Source of the DNA: Lepidostoma basale
Lineage: Eukaryota > Arthropoda > Insecta > Trichoptera > Lepidostomatidae
Reading direction: 5' to 3'
DNA length: 64,000 bases
NCBI GenBank assembly: GCA_022606425.2
Contig: JAHDVF020000503.1
Location: forward strand, 62,001 to 126,000
Under the pieces are notes generated by a model, which saw only the letters and a program-made list of their open reading frames with translations, was not told the origin of the DNA and searched no databases. Made by a program: the position numbers and the translations under genes. The stretch's first letter is position 1. Every line of letters starts with the position of its first letter. Below, one piece after another: positions 11,834 through 22,724 of the stretch.

Positions 11834-12050
11834 TTTAAAATCGTGTTAAACTGTTAAATTAAATAACTTTATTTTTTGTATCACAATTATATTTTATTAT
11901 TGTAACACCTGATGATGTCAACATAGGTTGATGAAACAGCTGTCGCGTAAAATCAAATACAATTGTGATACAAAAAACAAAGTTATTTAATTTAACAGTT
12001 TAAAATGTTACGGTATCATAGTGTTTCGGCCAAAACAATGGACTATTTAA
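11834..12050. mobile_element. hpA hairpin-unit element, foldback
   Basis: The left half (TTAAATTAAATAACTTTATTT, reading to TATCACAATT) is inverted in the right half (11965-12003). Between them is CACCTGATGATG, then a hairpin and GATGAAACAGCTGTCGCG. It ends with GTTTCGGCCAAAACAATGGA, the end shared by other hpA copies. Directly downstream of an fbA copy. Confidence 0.75.
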
Positions 12051-12699
12051 AATCGTGTGTCTAACACAATTTCAATGAATCAAATTTACCGCTTATAAGT
12101 TGATAAAAGCTTGGTGCAACCTGTCTTTACCAGCGATGCAAAACGGAGTGAAAATAAAGTGTGATTTGCCAGTTGAATTTGGAATTCATTAGCTTGCAAG
12201 ATGTGCTAAAAGTCATTCGGGAAAACTCAATTCAATTTAACTTCGAGTGCTGCCATATTCTGAATTAAAAAAAAAAGCGTTTAGACGACTCAAATATTTA
12301 CGGCGCACTTAAAAGTACACATAAAATAATTTATCACCATTTAAACAAATGGGTTTCTATTCCGCCCAACGCTCGCAGACTTGAAAAAAAAACCTTTTAC
12401 TGGAAACTTTGGGTGCGAGGTGTGGGTGCGCGCCGCGCCCTCTATCGCGGCGGGAGTCAGGCGCTAGTCACCAGCCAGGTAGGGCTAGGTACTTATCCAC
12501 GAAGAAACTAGAAAAGTTGGGAATTTGGTTGGATCGACCGGCGCGGGATGAATAAGGCAGTTGATTGGGTAGATACCGAACTAAACTTTTCTATAAGACG
12601 ACAAAATAACTATGCCCCATGTACAACATTCATACATTTGATTCTTAATCATTTCTTTAGTAAAATACACGTGTGATAAATGCAACACAAATATTAAAA
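12051..12699. other. Spacer with a GC-rich patch
   Basis: 12400-12560 is GC-rich (GGGTGCGCGCCGCGCCCTCT) and shows no repeat or coding signal. Remainder AT-rich, nothing seen. Confidence 0.45.
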
Positions 12700-13156
12700 A
12701 ACTGTATGAAAGTGAAGCTTGGAGCTGGCAAAAGAAGGATAAAAGCCGGATAAACGCCGTAAAAATGAGATCACTAAGAAGAATGTGCGGGAAAATGTTG
12801 TATGATAGAATACCGAACGATGAAATAAGAAAGAAATGTAAGACTGCATCATGGATAAAATTAAAAAAGGATCCCTGATTAAGACATATGGAACGAATGG
12901 ATGAGAGTAGAATGGTTAAATAGTTGTACACAGAGTGGAAAAAGAAGCCGAGGACGACCGAGGAAAACATGGCATGACCAAATTAAACAATTACTAAAAG
13001 GCGGTCACATTCGAAGTCTGAATAATCGACGTGCGTGCATGGTACGATGTATGAATGTAGAGGAATCCCAAGAGGTATGCCATGACAGAGTATTGTGGCG
13101 ATCCATCCTCTCTGCCTACATCTGAAATGGCGCGATGGTTAGTTAGTTAGTTAGTT
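12700..13156 (+). mobile_element. lineA 3' end, 5'-truncated, decayed
   Basis: Encodes the lineA ORF2 C-terminus with frameshifts: ESEAWSWQKKD, MRSLRRMCG, then GRPRKTWHDQIKQLLKGGHI and ending WRSILSAYI. A GTTA microsatellite (13136-13156) follows the conserved CGCGATG end. lineA is a non-LTR retrotransposon; only the segment after the reverse-transcriptase core is present in any copy here. Confidence 0.85.
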
Positions 13157-13491
13157 CTGTTAATTTAATATAAAATAAACAAATGATATGAAAAACCAAT
13201 CAAATTATCGCGATGGAATCTATTGTCTGGCCCACGAATTATTTGAGTAATTATCTCTGCCAGGAAGTTATAGTAAATCAAGTTAATATGTGTCAATAGA
13301 CCGCTGAGAAGTGAGCGAGTATTGAAGAAATGGAGAGGGTGAATGTGTGTGTGAAGAGGGAGGTTAAATTGTGTATTATTGCCGACTCAAAGGTGCTGTA
13401 CGAATTAGGTCATCCGTCGTAAATTGTGGATAAAGATATATGGGTATATATTGTAATATAGGATATGCAGAAACGTTAACTTATACTACAA

Positions 13492-13656
13492 GGATTAATT
13501 GTATCTCAATAGAGACGAAGATGCAAGTTGTTTTCTGGGAACAGAAGGTGGTGGCCGAGGCGCTTACAGGACTTATGACCTGTCATTGGTTGGGTTGAGC
13601 GATCTGTTCCCAGAAAACAACTTGCATCTTCGTCTCTATTGAGATACAATTAATCT
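13492..13656. mobile_element. fbA foldback, short hairpin form
   Basis: Two near-perfect inverted arms of about 53 bp (starting GGATTAATTGTATCTCAATA, ending TATTGAGATACAATTAATC) around a loop of about 58 bp holding CCTGTCATTGGTTGGGTTGA. It is an internal-deletion version of the larger foldback at 23271-23552. Non-coding. Confidence 0.85.
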
Positions 13657-13675
13657 TTGTAAAATAAAAATAATT

Positions 13676-13735
13676 TATCCGCAATGGGTGAAATCCAGTA
13701 TTTGTCTACAAGAATTTGTATACATTCAAAATGTT
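13676..13735 (+). repeat. fbA-associated tail unit
   Basis: Segment beginning ATCCGCAATGGGTGAAATCC and continuing GTCTACAAGAATTTGTATAC. The same unit occurs at 18307-18365, 23568-23625, 32869-32925 and 56457-56515, in four of five cases just downstream of an fbA terminus. Confidence 0.75.
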
Positions 13736-13756
13736 GTTGTTAACTTATACTTTTTT

Positions 13757-13911
13757 TTAACATTCTTTCTTCTTTCATTATTTCCATGTGTCCAAACCAT
13801 CTTGATGATCCTTTCAATATTTTATTCATAACACTTTCATTCGCACCGCATTCACTTCTTATATTTTCATTCGACACTCTATTATACACAGATTTTCCAC
13901 ACATTCTTCTA
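13757..13911 (-). mobile_element. lineA internal fragment
   Basis: The minus strand matches the lineA segment running from RRMCGKSVYNRVSNENIRSE to SRWFGHMEIMKEER. It has neither the 3' tail nor the YGSEAW region. Inactive remnant. Confidence 0.8.
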
Positions 13912-14362
13912 AAAAAATATCTAGAATATGATATATTGCATAACTTATTTAAAACGCATACTATCTTTAGGGAAGGATCAGGGGTGTAGGTACCTACGTG
14001 TGCTGGGAGTAGGTACTCTAAGTAGTCGCAAATGACGAAAGAAATGGAAGGTAATCTGCCATGAAATAATGTTTTATAAAATCAATTTGTGGACTAAAGT
14101 TTTTTCCCCGCGATCGATCCATTCCGTCTAGACGGCCCTCTTGGTGACCGTGAAATGTGAAATTCAACGACGTAGACATAGTGCTCTGTCTACACACTCC
14201 GCCGTTGGGTTAAGGGTGGTGCACACTCCACACACCCGGCGCTTACGTGTAAGTGCCTACCCACAATGGCCGTGGCTTGCTATTATGCTGTAACGCGAAC
14301 CAAAAGTTATTTTGATTGTATATTTAACTGAATGTATTGTCCCATTTACAATTACACTGAAG
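13912..14362. other. Spacer; contains a block repeated near 16.2 kb
   Basis: No gene. The block at about 14242-14300 (CGTGTAAGTGCCTACCCACA ... GCTGTAACGCGAA) resembles 16192-16250 in the same orientation, so both are copies of a small unclassified repeat. Confidence 0.5.
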
Positions 14363-14374
14363 CTGTTTGGTCCA

Positions 14375-14928
14375 GGTAATCGCAAACAAAAGCCTATCCA
14401 AAAAAGCTAAGATGGCAGTGCACAATGGTGTTCTTGTGCCGACCCTTATGTATGGAAGTGAAGCATGGAACTGGCAAAAGAAGGATGAAAGTAGAATAAA
14501 TGCAGTAGAAATGAGATCTCTAAGACGAATGTGTGGCAAATCTGTATATGATAGAGTGACAAATGCAAGTATAAGAAGTGAATGTGGTGCGAATGAAAGT
14601 GTTATGAACAAAATAAGGAAAGGGTCATTAAGATGGTTTGGACACATGGAAAGAATGAGTGAAGACAGAATGGTAAAGAAGGTATATGCAAACGGCGTGA
14701 ACGGAGTTAGAAATAGAGGAAGGCCGAGGAAAACGTGGCACGATCAAATCAATCAAATATTGAATGTCGGTCACGTGAGGAGTCGGAAAAATCGACGTGC
14801 GTGCATGACAAGATGTATGAATGTAGAGGAAGCGAGAGACGTATGTCAGGACAGAACAGTGTGGCGTTCCATTCTTTCTGCCTACCCCTCCGGGGAGACG
14901 GCGTGATGGTAAGTTAGTTAGTTAGTTT
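14375..14928 (+). mobile_element. lineA 3' end, youngest-looking copy, with 12-bp target duplication
   Basis: 5'-truncated insertion of 554 bp flanked by CTGTTTGGTCCA at 14363-14374 and 14929-14940. The ORF2 C-terminal frame is open across the insert to TGA at 14904-14906 (about 176 codons). Motifs in order: PTLMYGSEAWNW, RRMCGKSVYDRV, RWFGHMERMSE, GRPRKTWHDQINQIL, CMNVEEARDVCQ, WRSILSAYP. The tail is GTTA repeats after GCGTGATGG. The complete target duplication shows endonuclease-primed insertion. No catalytic reverse-transcriptase motif is present, so it is not autonomous. Confidence 0.92.
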
Positions 14929-15045
14929 CTGTTTGGTCCATAAATAAATCTAGAACTCTATTTACAATCTGGTGGGTGATCTATGGGACACATCTAATGG
15001 CTATTATAAATTTGATTTTGAGGACAATCCGTATTTTTTTTTCGG

Positions 15046-15340
15046 CTAATGGGATTGAAATAAACTACAATTTATTAATTCAAATATCTTCTTCTTCTCA
15101 GTCGTATTTCTCATGATTGAGGGTCGTGTCCATAATGTAAAGTTTACAGGATGGACACCATTGACCGCTCCTGTCAGTCTCCAGGCTGTAACTAATGAGA
15201 GACCAGTCAGCTCCTTGATTTGAACAGACGGCGGCTCGGTGGTCGTTCTTGTGGTCACCTTCCCTCCACTTTGCCCATGATGATGAGCTTTTTAAGGTTG
15301 TTCTGATATCTCCGGGCTATGTGTCCAAACTATTTTAACA
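15046..15340 (-). other. Unclassified repeat-like segment
   Basis: Moderately GC-rich with an open minus-strand frame of 70 codons (15046-15258) containing SLVTAWRLTGAVNGVHPVNF. The block GGACACCATTGACCGCTCCT and nearby wording look like LINE remnants, but I cannot place them in a family. Confidence 0.3.
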
Positions 15341-15454
15341 ATATGAGAGCATATCTGCGATGACTTGCCTTGATACCCAGCTATATATATTGTATTTAAA
15401 TTTATGTTGTATTGTAATCAAATATATCGTATTAAAATAAAATAAAATCGTGTT

Positions 15455-15775
15455 TTAATATCCTTGTTTAAATAGTCCATTGTTTTGGCCGAAACACTAT
15501 GATTCTTCAACATTATTACAGTTAAATTTTAAAACGCTGTTATAATATCACAATTTCGTTTTATTCACTGAGAGTGTCGCGACAGCTGTTTCGCCAACCG
15601 TTGTTGGCATCATCAGGTGTTACAATAAACTTTATTATTAGTTTATTGTAACACCTGATGATGCCAACATCGGTTGCCGAAACAGATGTAGCGACACTCT
15701 CAGTGAATAAAAAGAAATTGTGATATTGTAACAATGTTTTAAATTTTAACAGTACCTAATCCTTGTTTAAAATTA
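15455..15775. mobile_element. hpA foldback with two inverted hairpin units
   Basis: The minus-strand unit at 15581-15616 reads CTGATGAT, then a perfect 6-bp stem GCCAAC/GTTGGC, then GAAACAGCTGTC. An inverted second unit lies at 15655-15689 (CTGATGAT, weaker stem, CGAAACAGATG). Outer arms share TCACTGAGAGTGTCGC and its inverse. Begins with the conserved terminus TAGTCCATTGTTTTGGCCGA. Non-coding. Confidence 0.8.
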
Positions 15776-15858
15776 AAATAAGTACATTTTAAAAATGAAA
15801 GAGTTAAAAATGAACTTTCTTATGAAGAACTTAATTTGTGGTGTGACATTATTAAATA

Positions 15859-15955
15859 AAATAATAATACGCTTTTAGTATTTGTATTAAAACCACTTTA
15901 TTAGCGGTAAAATAAAGTGGTTTTGATAAAAATACTAAAATTGTATTATTATTTT
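15859..15955. repeat. 97-bp imperfect inverted repeat
   Basis: Arms of about 42 bp (AAATAATAATACGCTTTTAG ... AACCACTTTA and TAAAGTGG ... TGTATTATTATTT) around a 12-bp loop TTAGCGGTAAAA. Could be a very short MITE. No target duplication identified. Confidence 0.75.
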
Positions 15956-16529
15956 AGTTGAAAATGGTTGGATTAATAAGTAAGAAGTGCCAATGTTTCT
16001 AATCATAATAAATTCAACATTCCGGTAAAATTATTGTGACCAAAATGTATTTTGGAAAAATTATCGCGCTCCAAAAGAATCAAGTTCTCTGCGTTCTTTG
16101 CAAGTAAGTACCATTGATATCGGAACATTCTAGAGCGAGTCCCCTCACACCAGAGGGTGAAGTAACCTTTGACGGGAGAACGCCAATATTTCCGTGTAAG
16201 TACTTACCCATAACGGCTGCGGCTTGGTGAGCTATGCTTTAACGTGTAATGTGTACCCTATGCGGGATGGAGGGAAATCGAACGATTCCCCGTAATGGAG
16301 GTTGGGTTAGGTAAGGCGAGGTGGGGTTAGTCTGTATTTACACGTAGACCAACCGATTTACGGGGGCGATGACGGTATCAGAATGTAATCATCTCAATCC
16401 ATCAGAATGATAGTAAACACGAGGTATTGTCACTGTCCTTGCTGGGAAGAGTTAAGTCGACCATCTGAGCGTTAAGAATATGTGTATTCACCCAAGTTCT
16501 GTCACAAAAGATTATTCAGACACCAATTT

Positions 16530-17105
16530 AGAAAAATGCTTACACCTATTCTTAATAGATAGCGCTAGTGTAGATTGAACAAAAAAATGTGAAGTGTGGT
16601 GCAACATAGTAGCATATTAACTAAATAACTAAAAATTCTACAGCTACAAATTAACTGAAAATTCAGACATACACAGACACTGGACCAGGAACTGTGACAG
16701 ATATCACTCACCGATTGCACGAACTAAGACAGGACAATCAAGGATATTGAACAATGGACTGAAACTTTACAATGAACTACCAAAAGACACGAGGAATCTC
16801 ACTACAACTCAATATAAAACATATCTGAAACAATACATAATTAATAGTAAGATCTAAAAATGTAACCATATAACCCAATTGGGTTTTAAAAAAAATAAAT
16901 GAAAAAAAAAAAAATCTATACAACTTCCAATAAATTGTCAGACGTGGTGGTCGTAAGAAGGGCGGAATGGGTAATGTTGTTAACTTAAAGCGATCGCATA
17001 ACCCAACCAATGACAGGTCATAAGTCCTATAAACGCCTCGCCCACCATATTCTGTTTCCAAAAAACAATTTACATCTTCGTCTCTATTGAGATACAATCA
17101 ATCCT
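16530..17105 (-). mobile_element. fbA long form, interrupted by a LINE
   Basis: The minus strand carries the fbA terminus (GAGATACAATCAATCCTTAA at the right edge), TAACCCAACCAATGACAGGT, AAGGGCGGAATGGGTAATGT and the GCGCTAGTGTAGATTGAAC block. The element is split between AGTAGCATAT and TATACAACTTCC by the LINE piece at 16622-16912, so the LINE arrived later. Confidence 0.8.
16622..16912 (+). mobile_element. LINE 3' end with poly(A) tail nested in fbA
   Basis: A plus-strand frame near the end contains LYNELPKDTRNLTTTQYKTY then LKQYIINSKI and stop, which matches the YN.LP...F...LK..L signature at the C-terminus of CR1/Jockey-type LINE proteins. It is followed by an A-rich tail (16897-16912). 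Different from the microsatellite-tailed LINEs elsewhere in the window. Confidence 0.7.
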
Positions 17106-17734
17106 TAATTTAGAAATAGCATAACATATGTACAATATTGAATACATTTTCGTTTTTACTTTACGAGACCTTATTTTAGTCTGGATCGGGTTGGGTATGC
17201 CATCTTCGGAAATTTTTTCCGTATATAATAAAAATACTAGCTAAAAGCACTATCATTTTAAATTTGAGTTATGTTGCTAGACAACGCGGCGAACCATTAG
17301 TCAAACATAAAATAATAACAACAATAATAAGTGCCTACCCAGACAATAAAATAAATTAAAAAATGGAACCTATCCTGGATAACAAGATTTTCAAATAATA
17401 GTAAAATAATCATGTCAGCATTACTTACGCTTTCAAAGATTTTGCCATAGATACATGATTTAAGTTATCATTTTAAAACAAAATTACTTGAACTCAAGGG
17501 GTTTACAACTAAATATCAGTTTTAATAGAATACAAACACATTTCCTGTAAATAAAAGTAGAACGTGATTTAGGGTAATTTTCATGCTTTGGATATTTTGT
17601 TACTATCAAAAGTGAACTATTGCACGAAAAGATTTATTTATGTCTTATGTATTATATATATTGTTCTATTTAATACAATTAGTAGCTTCGGAAGTATGCC
17701 TTTTAGTAATTAATATGATAATCCATTGTTTTGG

Positions 17735-17917
17735 CGGGAACCCTTTGATATTTCAACATAATTAACTGTTTAATTTAAACACTCTTAGCATCATCAGGTG
17801 TTACAATCAACAGTTGATGAAACACCTGATAATGCCAACATTGGTTAGCAAAACAGCTGTCGCGACAATTTCAAAAAAATTAAATATATTGTGATTTTAT
17901 AAACAGTTAATAATTTA
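17735..17917. mobile_element. hpA foldback, decayed
   Basis: Begins CCATTGTTTTGGCGGGAACC. The left unit ends CATCATCAGGTGTTACAATC; the right unit reads ACACCTGATAATGCCAACAT, GTTAGCAAAACAGCTGTCGC. Core bases are mutated in the right unit (CTGATAA). It abuts the fbA copy that follows. Confidence 0.75.
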
Positions 17918-18298
17918 ATTGTACCTCAATAGAGACGAAGATGCAAATTGGAAACTGAATATGGTTGATCAAGGTGTTTACAGGACTTACGACATGTCAT
18001 TGGTTGGATTAAGCGCACGCTTTATGTAATTACAACATTCCCCATTCCACCTTTCTTTATGACCATGCTTACAATTTTTTTGGAAGTTGTATATATGTTA
18101 AAGTCCTATGCCAGATTTCCCATGTCACTTTCAACGTGCCATCTATGGAGATTTATGTTTATTAAGCATTAAGCAGAACATCTTTTTAACTCAATGTGAA
18201 AGGCTACCCCGCCATAAGCGCATTGTTAGAAGCCGCCTGGAGATATTCAGTTTCCAATTTGCATCTTCGTCTCTATTGAGATACAATTAAATCATGAA
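17918..18298 (+). mobile_element. fbA, full-length-looking copy with both inverted termini
   Basis: Starts TTGTACCTCAATAGAGACGA and ends TCGTCTCTATTGAGATACAA, enclosing the standard internal blocks (GTCATTGGTTGGATTAAGCG, ACATTCCCCATTCCACC, GCCATCTATGGAG). About 380 bp, no open frame. Followed by the tail unit at 18307-18365. Confidence 0.82.
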
Positions 18299-18424
18299 TT
18301 GATAACCCATGGTGGGTGAAATCCAGTATTCGTATACAAGTATAAGTATACATTCACAAAAAATAGTTAATAATTAATATGAAGGAAAACGTCTGATTCC
18401 TAGAAGTTTTCTTATAATTTCTGT

Positions 18425-18560
18425 TAAGGCAATATCAAATCAGATTTGATAATGTCTTAGACAGGCGAAATTCACATAAAATATAATAAAACATCTAGAA
18501 AACAGACGTTTTAATTCGTATTAATGATTAAATACGAAGTTGTACATCATTTTCAAGAAA
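18425..18560 (+). mobile_element. hpC hairpin-unit element
   Basis: TTTGATAATGTCTTAGACAG GCGAAA, then AAATATAATAAAACATCTAG AAAACAGACG. A partial inverted unit precedes it (AAGGCAATATCAAAT). The same order of blocks recurs at about nine other places in the window. Confidence 0.75.
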
Positions 18561-19206
18561 CAATAAGTCCATTTCAATGAAAAAAATAAAAATGTATGCC
18601 TGTCTTACTCTGTAAAATCGCTGTCAGGGTATATAAGATATCTCTGGTAATATTAAAGTTCTTTGGTTTTATTAATAAGAATTGCTTTATACGCAAAACT
18701 CCGGCCGCTACGAGAGAATATATTGCATACTCCATCAGTGATTGTACTAATATAAGAGCCAAGTAAGCGTATTCGCCAATAAACAGCCCCGCCGCAGTAC
18801 CCATTCCTCATTGACCCGTAGAAAATGGCCGCAAAACGATTTACGAACTTTTTCATTCAGAGATATCTGTAATACAGAAGTAGAAAGGAGCAGAAACGGA
18901 TAAAAGCTTTTCTCATTGTGCGATCCTGTCGCCACATAAAAGAGATCTATTCTCTCAAGGCTCGGAACTTTCGCTTCTCTAGAGCCGGATTCGCCAGACG
19001 GCAATCTTGCCGGCGGAATTATTGCGTCGAGATCCTTGGCTTTTATTTTGATTTCATTCAATGAAGAGACAAGGGGCCTTGGAGGAAGCGTGGTGGAGCT
19101 GCGACACGTCGAATCCAGTCAATACAATTTCGTCAAACGTCAAATTTGCGCGCGCACCATAGACTATAAAAGTTCATAGATATCATTTTGTTGACAATAT
19201 ATTATA
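18561..19206. other. Repeat-free stretch with moderate GC patch
   Basis: 18930-19160 is CpG-containing and richer than its flanks. The minus strand is open for 104 codons (18747-19061), but without splice or start support I do not call a gene. Candidate conserved non-coding DNA. Confidence 0.35.
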
Positions 19207-19560
19207 ATACTAGCTGACCCGACAAACTTCGTACCGCCTCAGAATCAATAAATGTTGTGTTAACTTATTAGTTGAATTAAATGCAGTTATTAATTAAGTT
19301 AAAATGAATACTCAAAAGGAATTATGTTCAATAAATGAGCAAAAATCAAAATGAGAAGTATTTGAATTACATTAATAGAAAATGAATTTTCTTCATATTT
19401 TTTTTCGCGATATTTTCCGATGTTTTAATAGTTATTCTGATATTTGAGACGGAGACAAATCCAATAAATTAAAGATCATCAAAATCGGTCTACCCGTTCT
19501 TGAGTTATAAATAGTGTAAGTAACACGACTTTGTTTTATATATTCGATTTACGTTCACAA
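19207..19560 (+). mobile_element. Insect repeat of CTAGCTGACCC type, near-complete
   Basis: Begins TACTAGCTGACCCGACAAAC and ends with TCATCAAAATCGGTCTACCC GTTCTTGAGTTATAA, the two characteristic ends of this dispersed insect family. Internal part AT-rich and non-coding. Family not resolved from sequence alone. Confidence 0.7.
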
Positions 19561-20412
19561 TAGATAATATCATTTGAGTTCCTCTTATAATACTGTTGGT
19601 CAAATGATAGGAAATAATAGGTAAAACATATTATTCTTTGTTATATACTCTTACTTAATGTGATGATGGGGTTAGTTGATTCCCTAAATTTGTGGTGGTT
19701 AAATCACAAACTATGTCGCTAATAAATGTTGGACAAATGCTATAATACCTTTTCTTAACGTATATTTTAAGATGATTCCAATTTTTATGCTTTTGATTGC
19801 CATTTCTAATGTACGTAGTTATTCATATCTCGCCATTATCATTGGGATATTTTATACATAGAAAATACTTACAAAACCAACTTGTATATTTGTTCAGACT
19901 TGATATCAGATGCAGCGTTAATATTTTGATTTTTCGATTTAAAACACGTCTAAATGTGCCCTTGAGGTGATCACTTCATAAAAATGGTGCTTAACATGTT
20001 AGTATATTATAATTATTATTATTATAATCCCACCTATGTATTAAACAATGAATTGTTAATTGAAAACATTAACAATCGCAGTTGTCCATTTTTTTTAGTA
20101 TTCCGTGTCATACAAGTGATATATTTATTGTTACATATTTATGTACAAACAAATAGTAAAACTTATAATAATGTTGGATTGAGTAAATAAACAAAAAATA
20201 TTTTTATATTGTTCTACACTTATAATTTCGCTTGTTTTTAAAGGTGAGAGCATATTTGTTAATTTGTTTGGTTCATTTTCATATTTCGATTTTTGACGAT
20301 AATTCGAACAAATTTATCAAATCGAAGGTAGGTTTTAATAATTGGATACTTAACTTATTAAAAAGTATTAGTAGGCCGAGTAGTTGCCATTTTACCGTCG
20401 ATAAAACAGTTT
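19561..20412. other. AT-rich, no features seen
   Basis: No repeat similarity, splice-supported frame or palindromes of note. Two short frames (68 and 74 codons) look random. Confidence 0.5.
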
Positions 20413-20886
20413 GGCACTGTAATGGAACTGGCAAAAGAAGGATGAAAGTAGAATAAATGCAGTAGAAATGAGATCTCTTAGACGAATGTGTGGATACTCT
20501 GTGTATGATAGAGTGTCGAATGAAAATATAAGAAGTGAATGCGGTGCGAATGATGGTGTTATGAACAAAATAATGAAAGGATCATTAAGATGGTTTGGAC
20601 ACATAGAAAGAATGAATGAAGAAAGAATGGTAAAAAAATTATATGTTAACGATGTAAATGGAACCAGAAATAGAGGAAGACCGAGGAAAACGTGGCACGA
20701 TCAAATAAATCAAATATTGAATGTCGGCCATGTGAGGAGTCAGAGAAATCGACGAGCGCGTGCCTGACACGATGTATGAATGTTGAGGAAGCGAGAGAAA
20801 TATGTCAGGAAAGAAAAGTGTGGCAGTCCATTCTTTCTACCTACCCCTTCGGGAGACGGCGTGATGGTTAGTTAGTTAGTTAGTTA
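20413..20886 (+). mobile_element. lineA 3' end
   Basis: MRSLRRMCGYSVYDRVSNEN, then RWFGHIERMNEERMV and GRPRKTWHDQINQIL, frame broken near 20766. Tail GATGGTTAGTTAGTTAGTTA. Possible imperfect target duplication TAAAACARTTT at 20402-20412 and 20885-20895. Confidence 0.87.
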
Positions 20887-21589
20887 AAACAATTTTCTCC
20901 TTTTTTCATCGGGTATCGTAACGCGAAAGTTTTAATAAATAAGGATTCAATTTTGGAACGGGAACGAAACAAAAAAAGGTTATGGATGATGTAAAGTTTT
21001 CCGCCGAACGGCGTTCACTGAGGGATTTTTAACTTTTCGGGCAATTTATTCCATTCTTTGCGTCGGTCCGCCGTCGGCCATCTTGCTTACTAATCGTCCC
21101 GGCGTCATTATCTGGCAGGAACTTCTCCTGAACTTTGCGGAGACTTGGAAAACACACTGCTCCATAGCTAAATAACTCAGGGTACGTAGTCCGCGATGGT
21201 GACAGTGGAAGGGACAACTCGGACGTCTCCTCGACTTGGTATCTTTGGCCGCGTGCCGAAAATGAGTGGAATAATAATTTTGGGCGGCAAATATTCTTAC
21301 AAAATTATTTTATTTTACTTAATGAAGGCATTATAGTGTTCAGAGCGAATGAGAAATGAAATTACGAATAAAAACACGGAAAGACAGTGTAATCTGCAAG
21401 TTTTCATTCAATGCTAACACTAAAACTGTATATAACGTGATAATACTTTTTGTTACAAAACTACAATAATTATGAACATAAATATATGAAACTAGCCGTT
21501 AAAAATTGTATTATAACAAACTTAGGAAAACATTGTAAATACTAAAAATACTTGTCATTTTTCTAAGTTGCATTATGAGTACATATTGA
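20887..21589. other. Spacer with GC-rich patch
   Basis: 21000-21260 is GC/CpG-rich (CGTCGGTCCGCCGTCGGCCA) and matches no repeat in the window. Remainder AT-rich. Candidate regulatory DNA only. Confidence 0.35.
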
Positions 21590-21705
21590 GGATATTTGAT
21601 ATTGCCTTGGAAGAGGAAACATGTCATTTTTATGAAATATAATAAAACTTCTAGAAAACAGACTTTTTCATGCGTATTAATTAATTAAAATACTTGTTTA
21701 TTTAA
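21590..21705 (+). mobile_element. hpC partial unit
   Basis: TTTGATATTGCCTTGGAAGA GGAAACATGTCATTT followed by AATATAATAAAACTTCTAGA AAACAGAC. The stem is eroded. Confidence 0.7.
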
Positions 21706-21775
21706 ATACATCCAAACTTTCATTTGCCAATGTAGGTTTACTATCATTTTATAATATTATAATAATTTGATACAA

Positions 21776-22286
21776 GTTCACAATGGAGTTCTGGTCCCAA
21801 CCCTAATGTATGGAAGCGAAGCATGGAACTGGCAGAAGAAGGATGAGAGTAGAATAAATGCGGTAGAGATGAGGTCCCTAAGACGTATGTGTGGTAGAAC
21901 GATATACGACAGAATCTCATATGCTGATATAAGAAAGGAATGTAGAGCGGAAGAAGGTATAATGAACAAAATTATGAAAGGATCGCTGCGTTGGTTCGGA
22001 CATATGGAACGCATGGATGGAGAAAGAATGGTTAAGAAAGTATACGTTAATGATGTAAATGGGGTACGAAGTCGAGGCAGACCGAGGAAAACATGGCATG
22101 ACCAAATTAATCAAATTTTAAAGGTTGGTCATGTTAGAAGTCGGAGGAATCGACGTGCGTGTATGACTCATTGTATGAATGTGGAGGAAGCTAGAGAGGT
22201 TTGCCAGGATAGAGTAGTGTGGCGGTCCATTCTATCTGCCTACCCCTATGGGAGAACGGTGTGATGGTTTGTTGTTGTTGTTGTTG
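21776..22286 (+). mobile_element. lineA variant with GTT tail and target duplication
   Basis: Open throughout from VHNGVLVPTLMYGSEAWNWQ to stop at 22262-22264 (YPYGRTV end), about 162 codons. The tail is GTTGTTGTT instead of GTTA. GATACAA (TTGATACAA allowing overlap with the tail) flanks it at 21767-21775 and 22284-22292. Amino-acid differences (RRMCGRTIYDRISYADIRKE) mark a distinct subfamily. Confidence 0.9.
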
Positions 22287-22724
22287 ATACAAATACAATT
22301 CGTTTTATCTAATGTTTAATGGTTTAACTCAAGCGTAGATAGATACGAAGTAATATAATGTTTTTTTTTCTTCCAAAAAAATAGTTGTGCATGGACCATC
22401 AGTTTTGGAAGATACGTATAGACGCGGCCGCCTGTAGGTAGGGCCTCTAATGACTTTACTTTAGGCACATTATTTCCGTTAAACTGAATTATACGAAGCT
22501 TTCCACTGTCGAGATTAAACTTTTAACGATTTATCATTTCCGATTCACAGGGCGCCGGCGGAGGAAAGGGATGGTATGATAAATTGAGAACCGCTGGAAT
22601 TACCATTAGTGATTGGCAGACAGTCATTGCCCTTAGTTCACAGTCCTGCCAGAGGCACTACACTTTGCACTTCCAGTGCAACATTCAATTTAAAATATGG
22701 CGAATATAGTCAACGAATTTATTC
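22287..22724. other. Spacer, no feature called
   Basis: 22400-22700 is of moderate GC content, with no repeat match and no supported frame. Confidence 0.45.

Noticed and set aside
14367..14906. 179-codon frame as a cellular gene
   Set aside because: Flanking target duplication and the lineA motifs show it is a truncated retrotransposon.
18747..19061. 104-codon minus-strand frame
   Set aside because: No domain, no splice or start support, in a GC patch where long frames are expected by chance.
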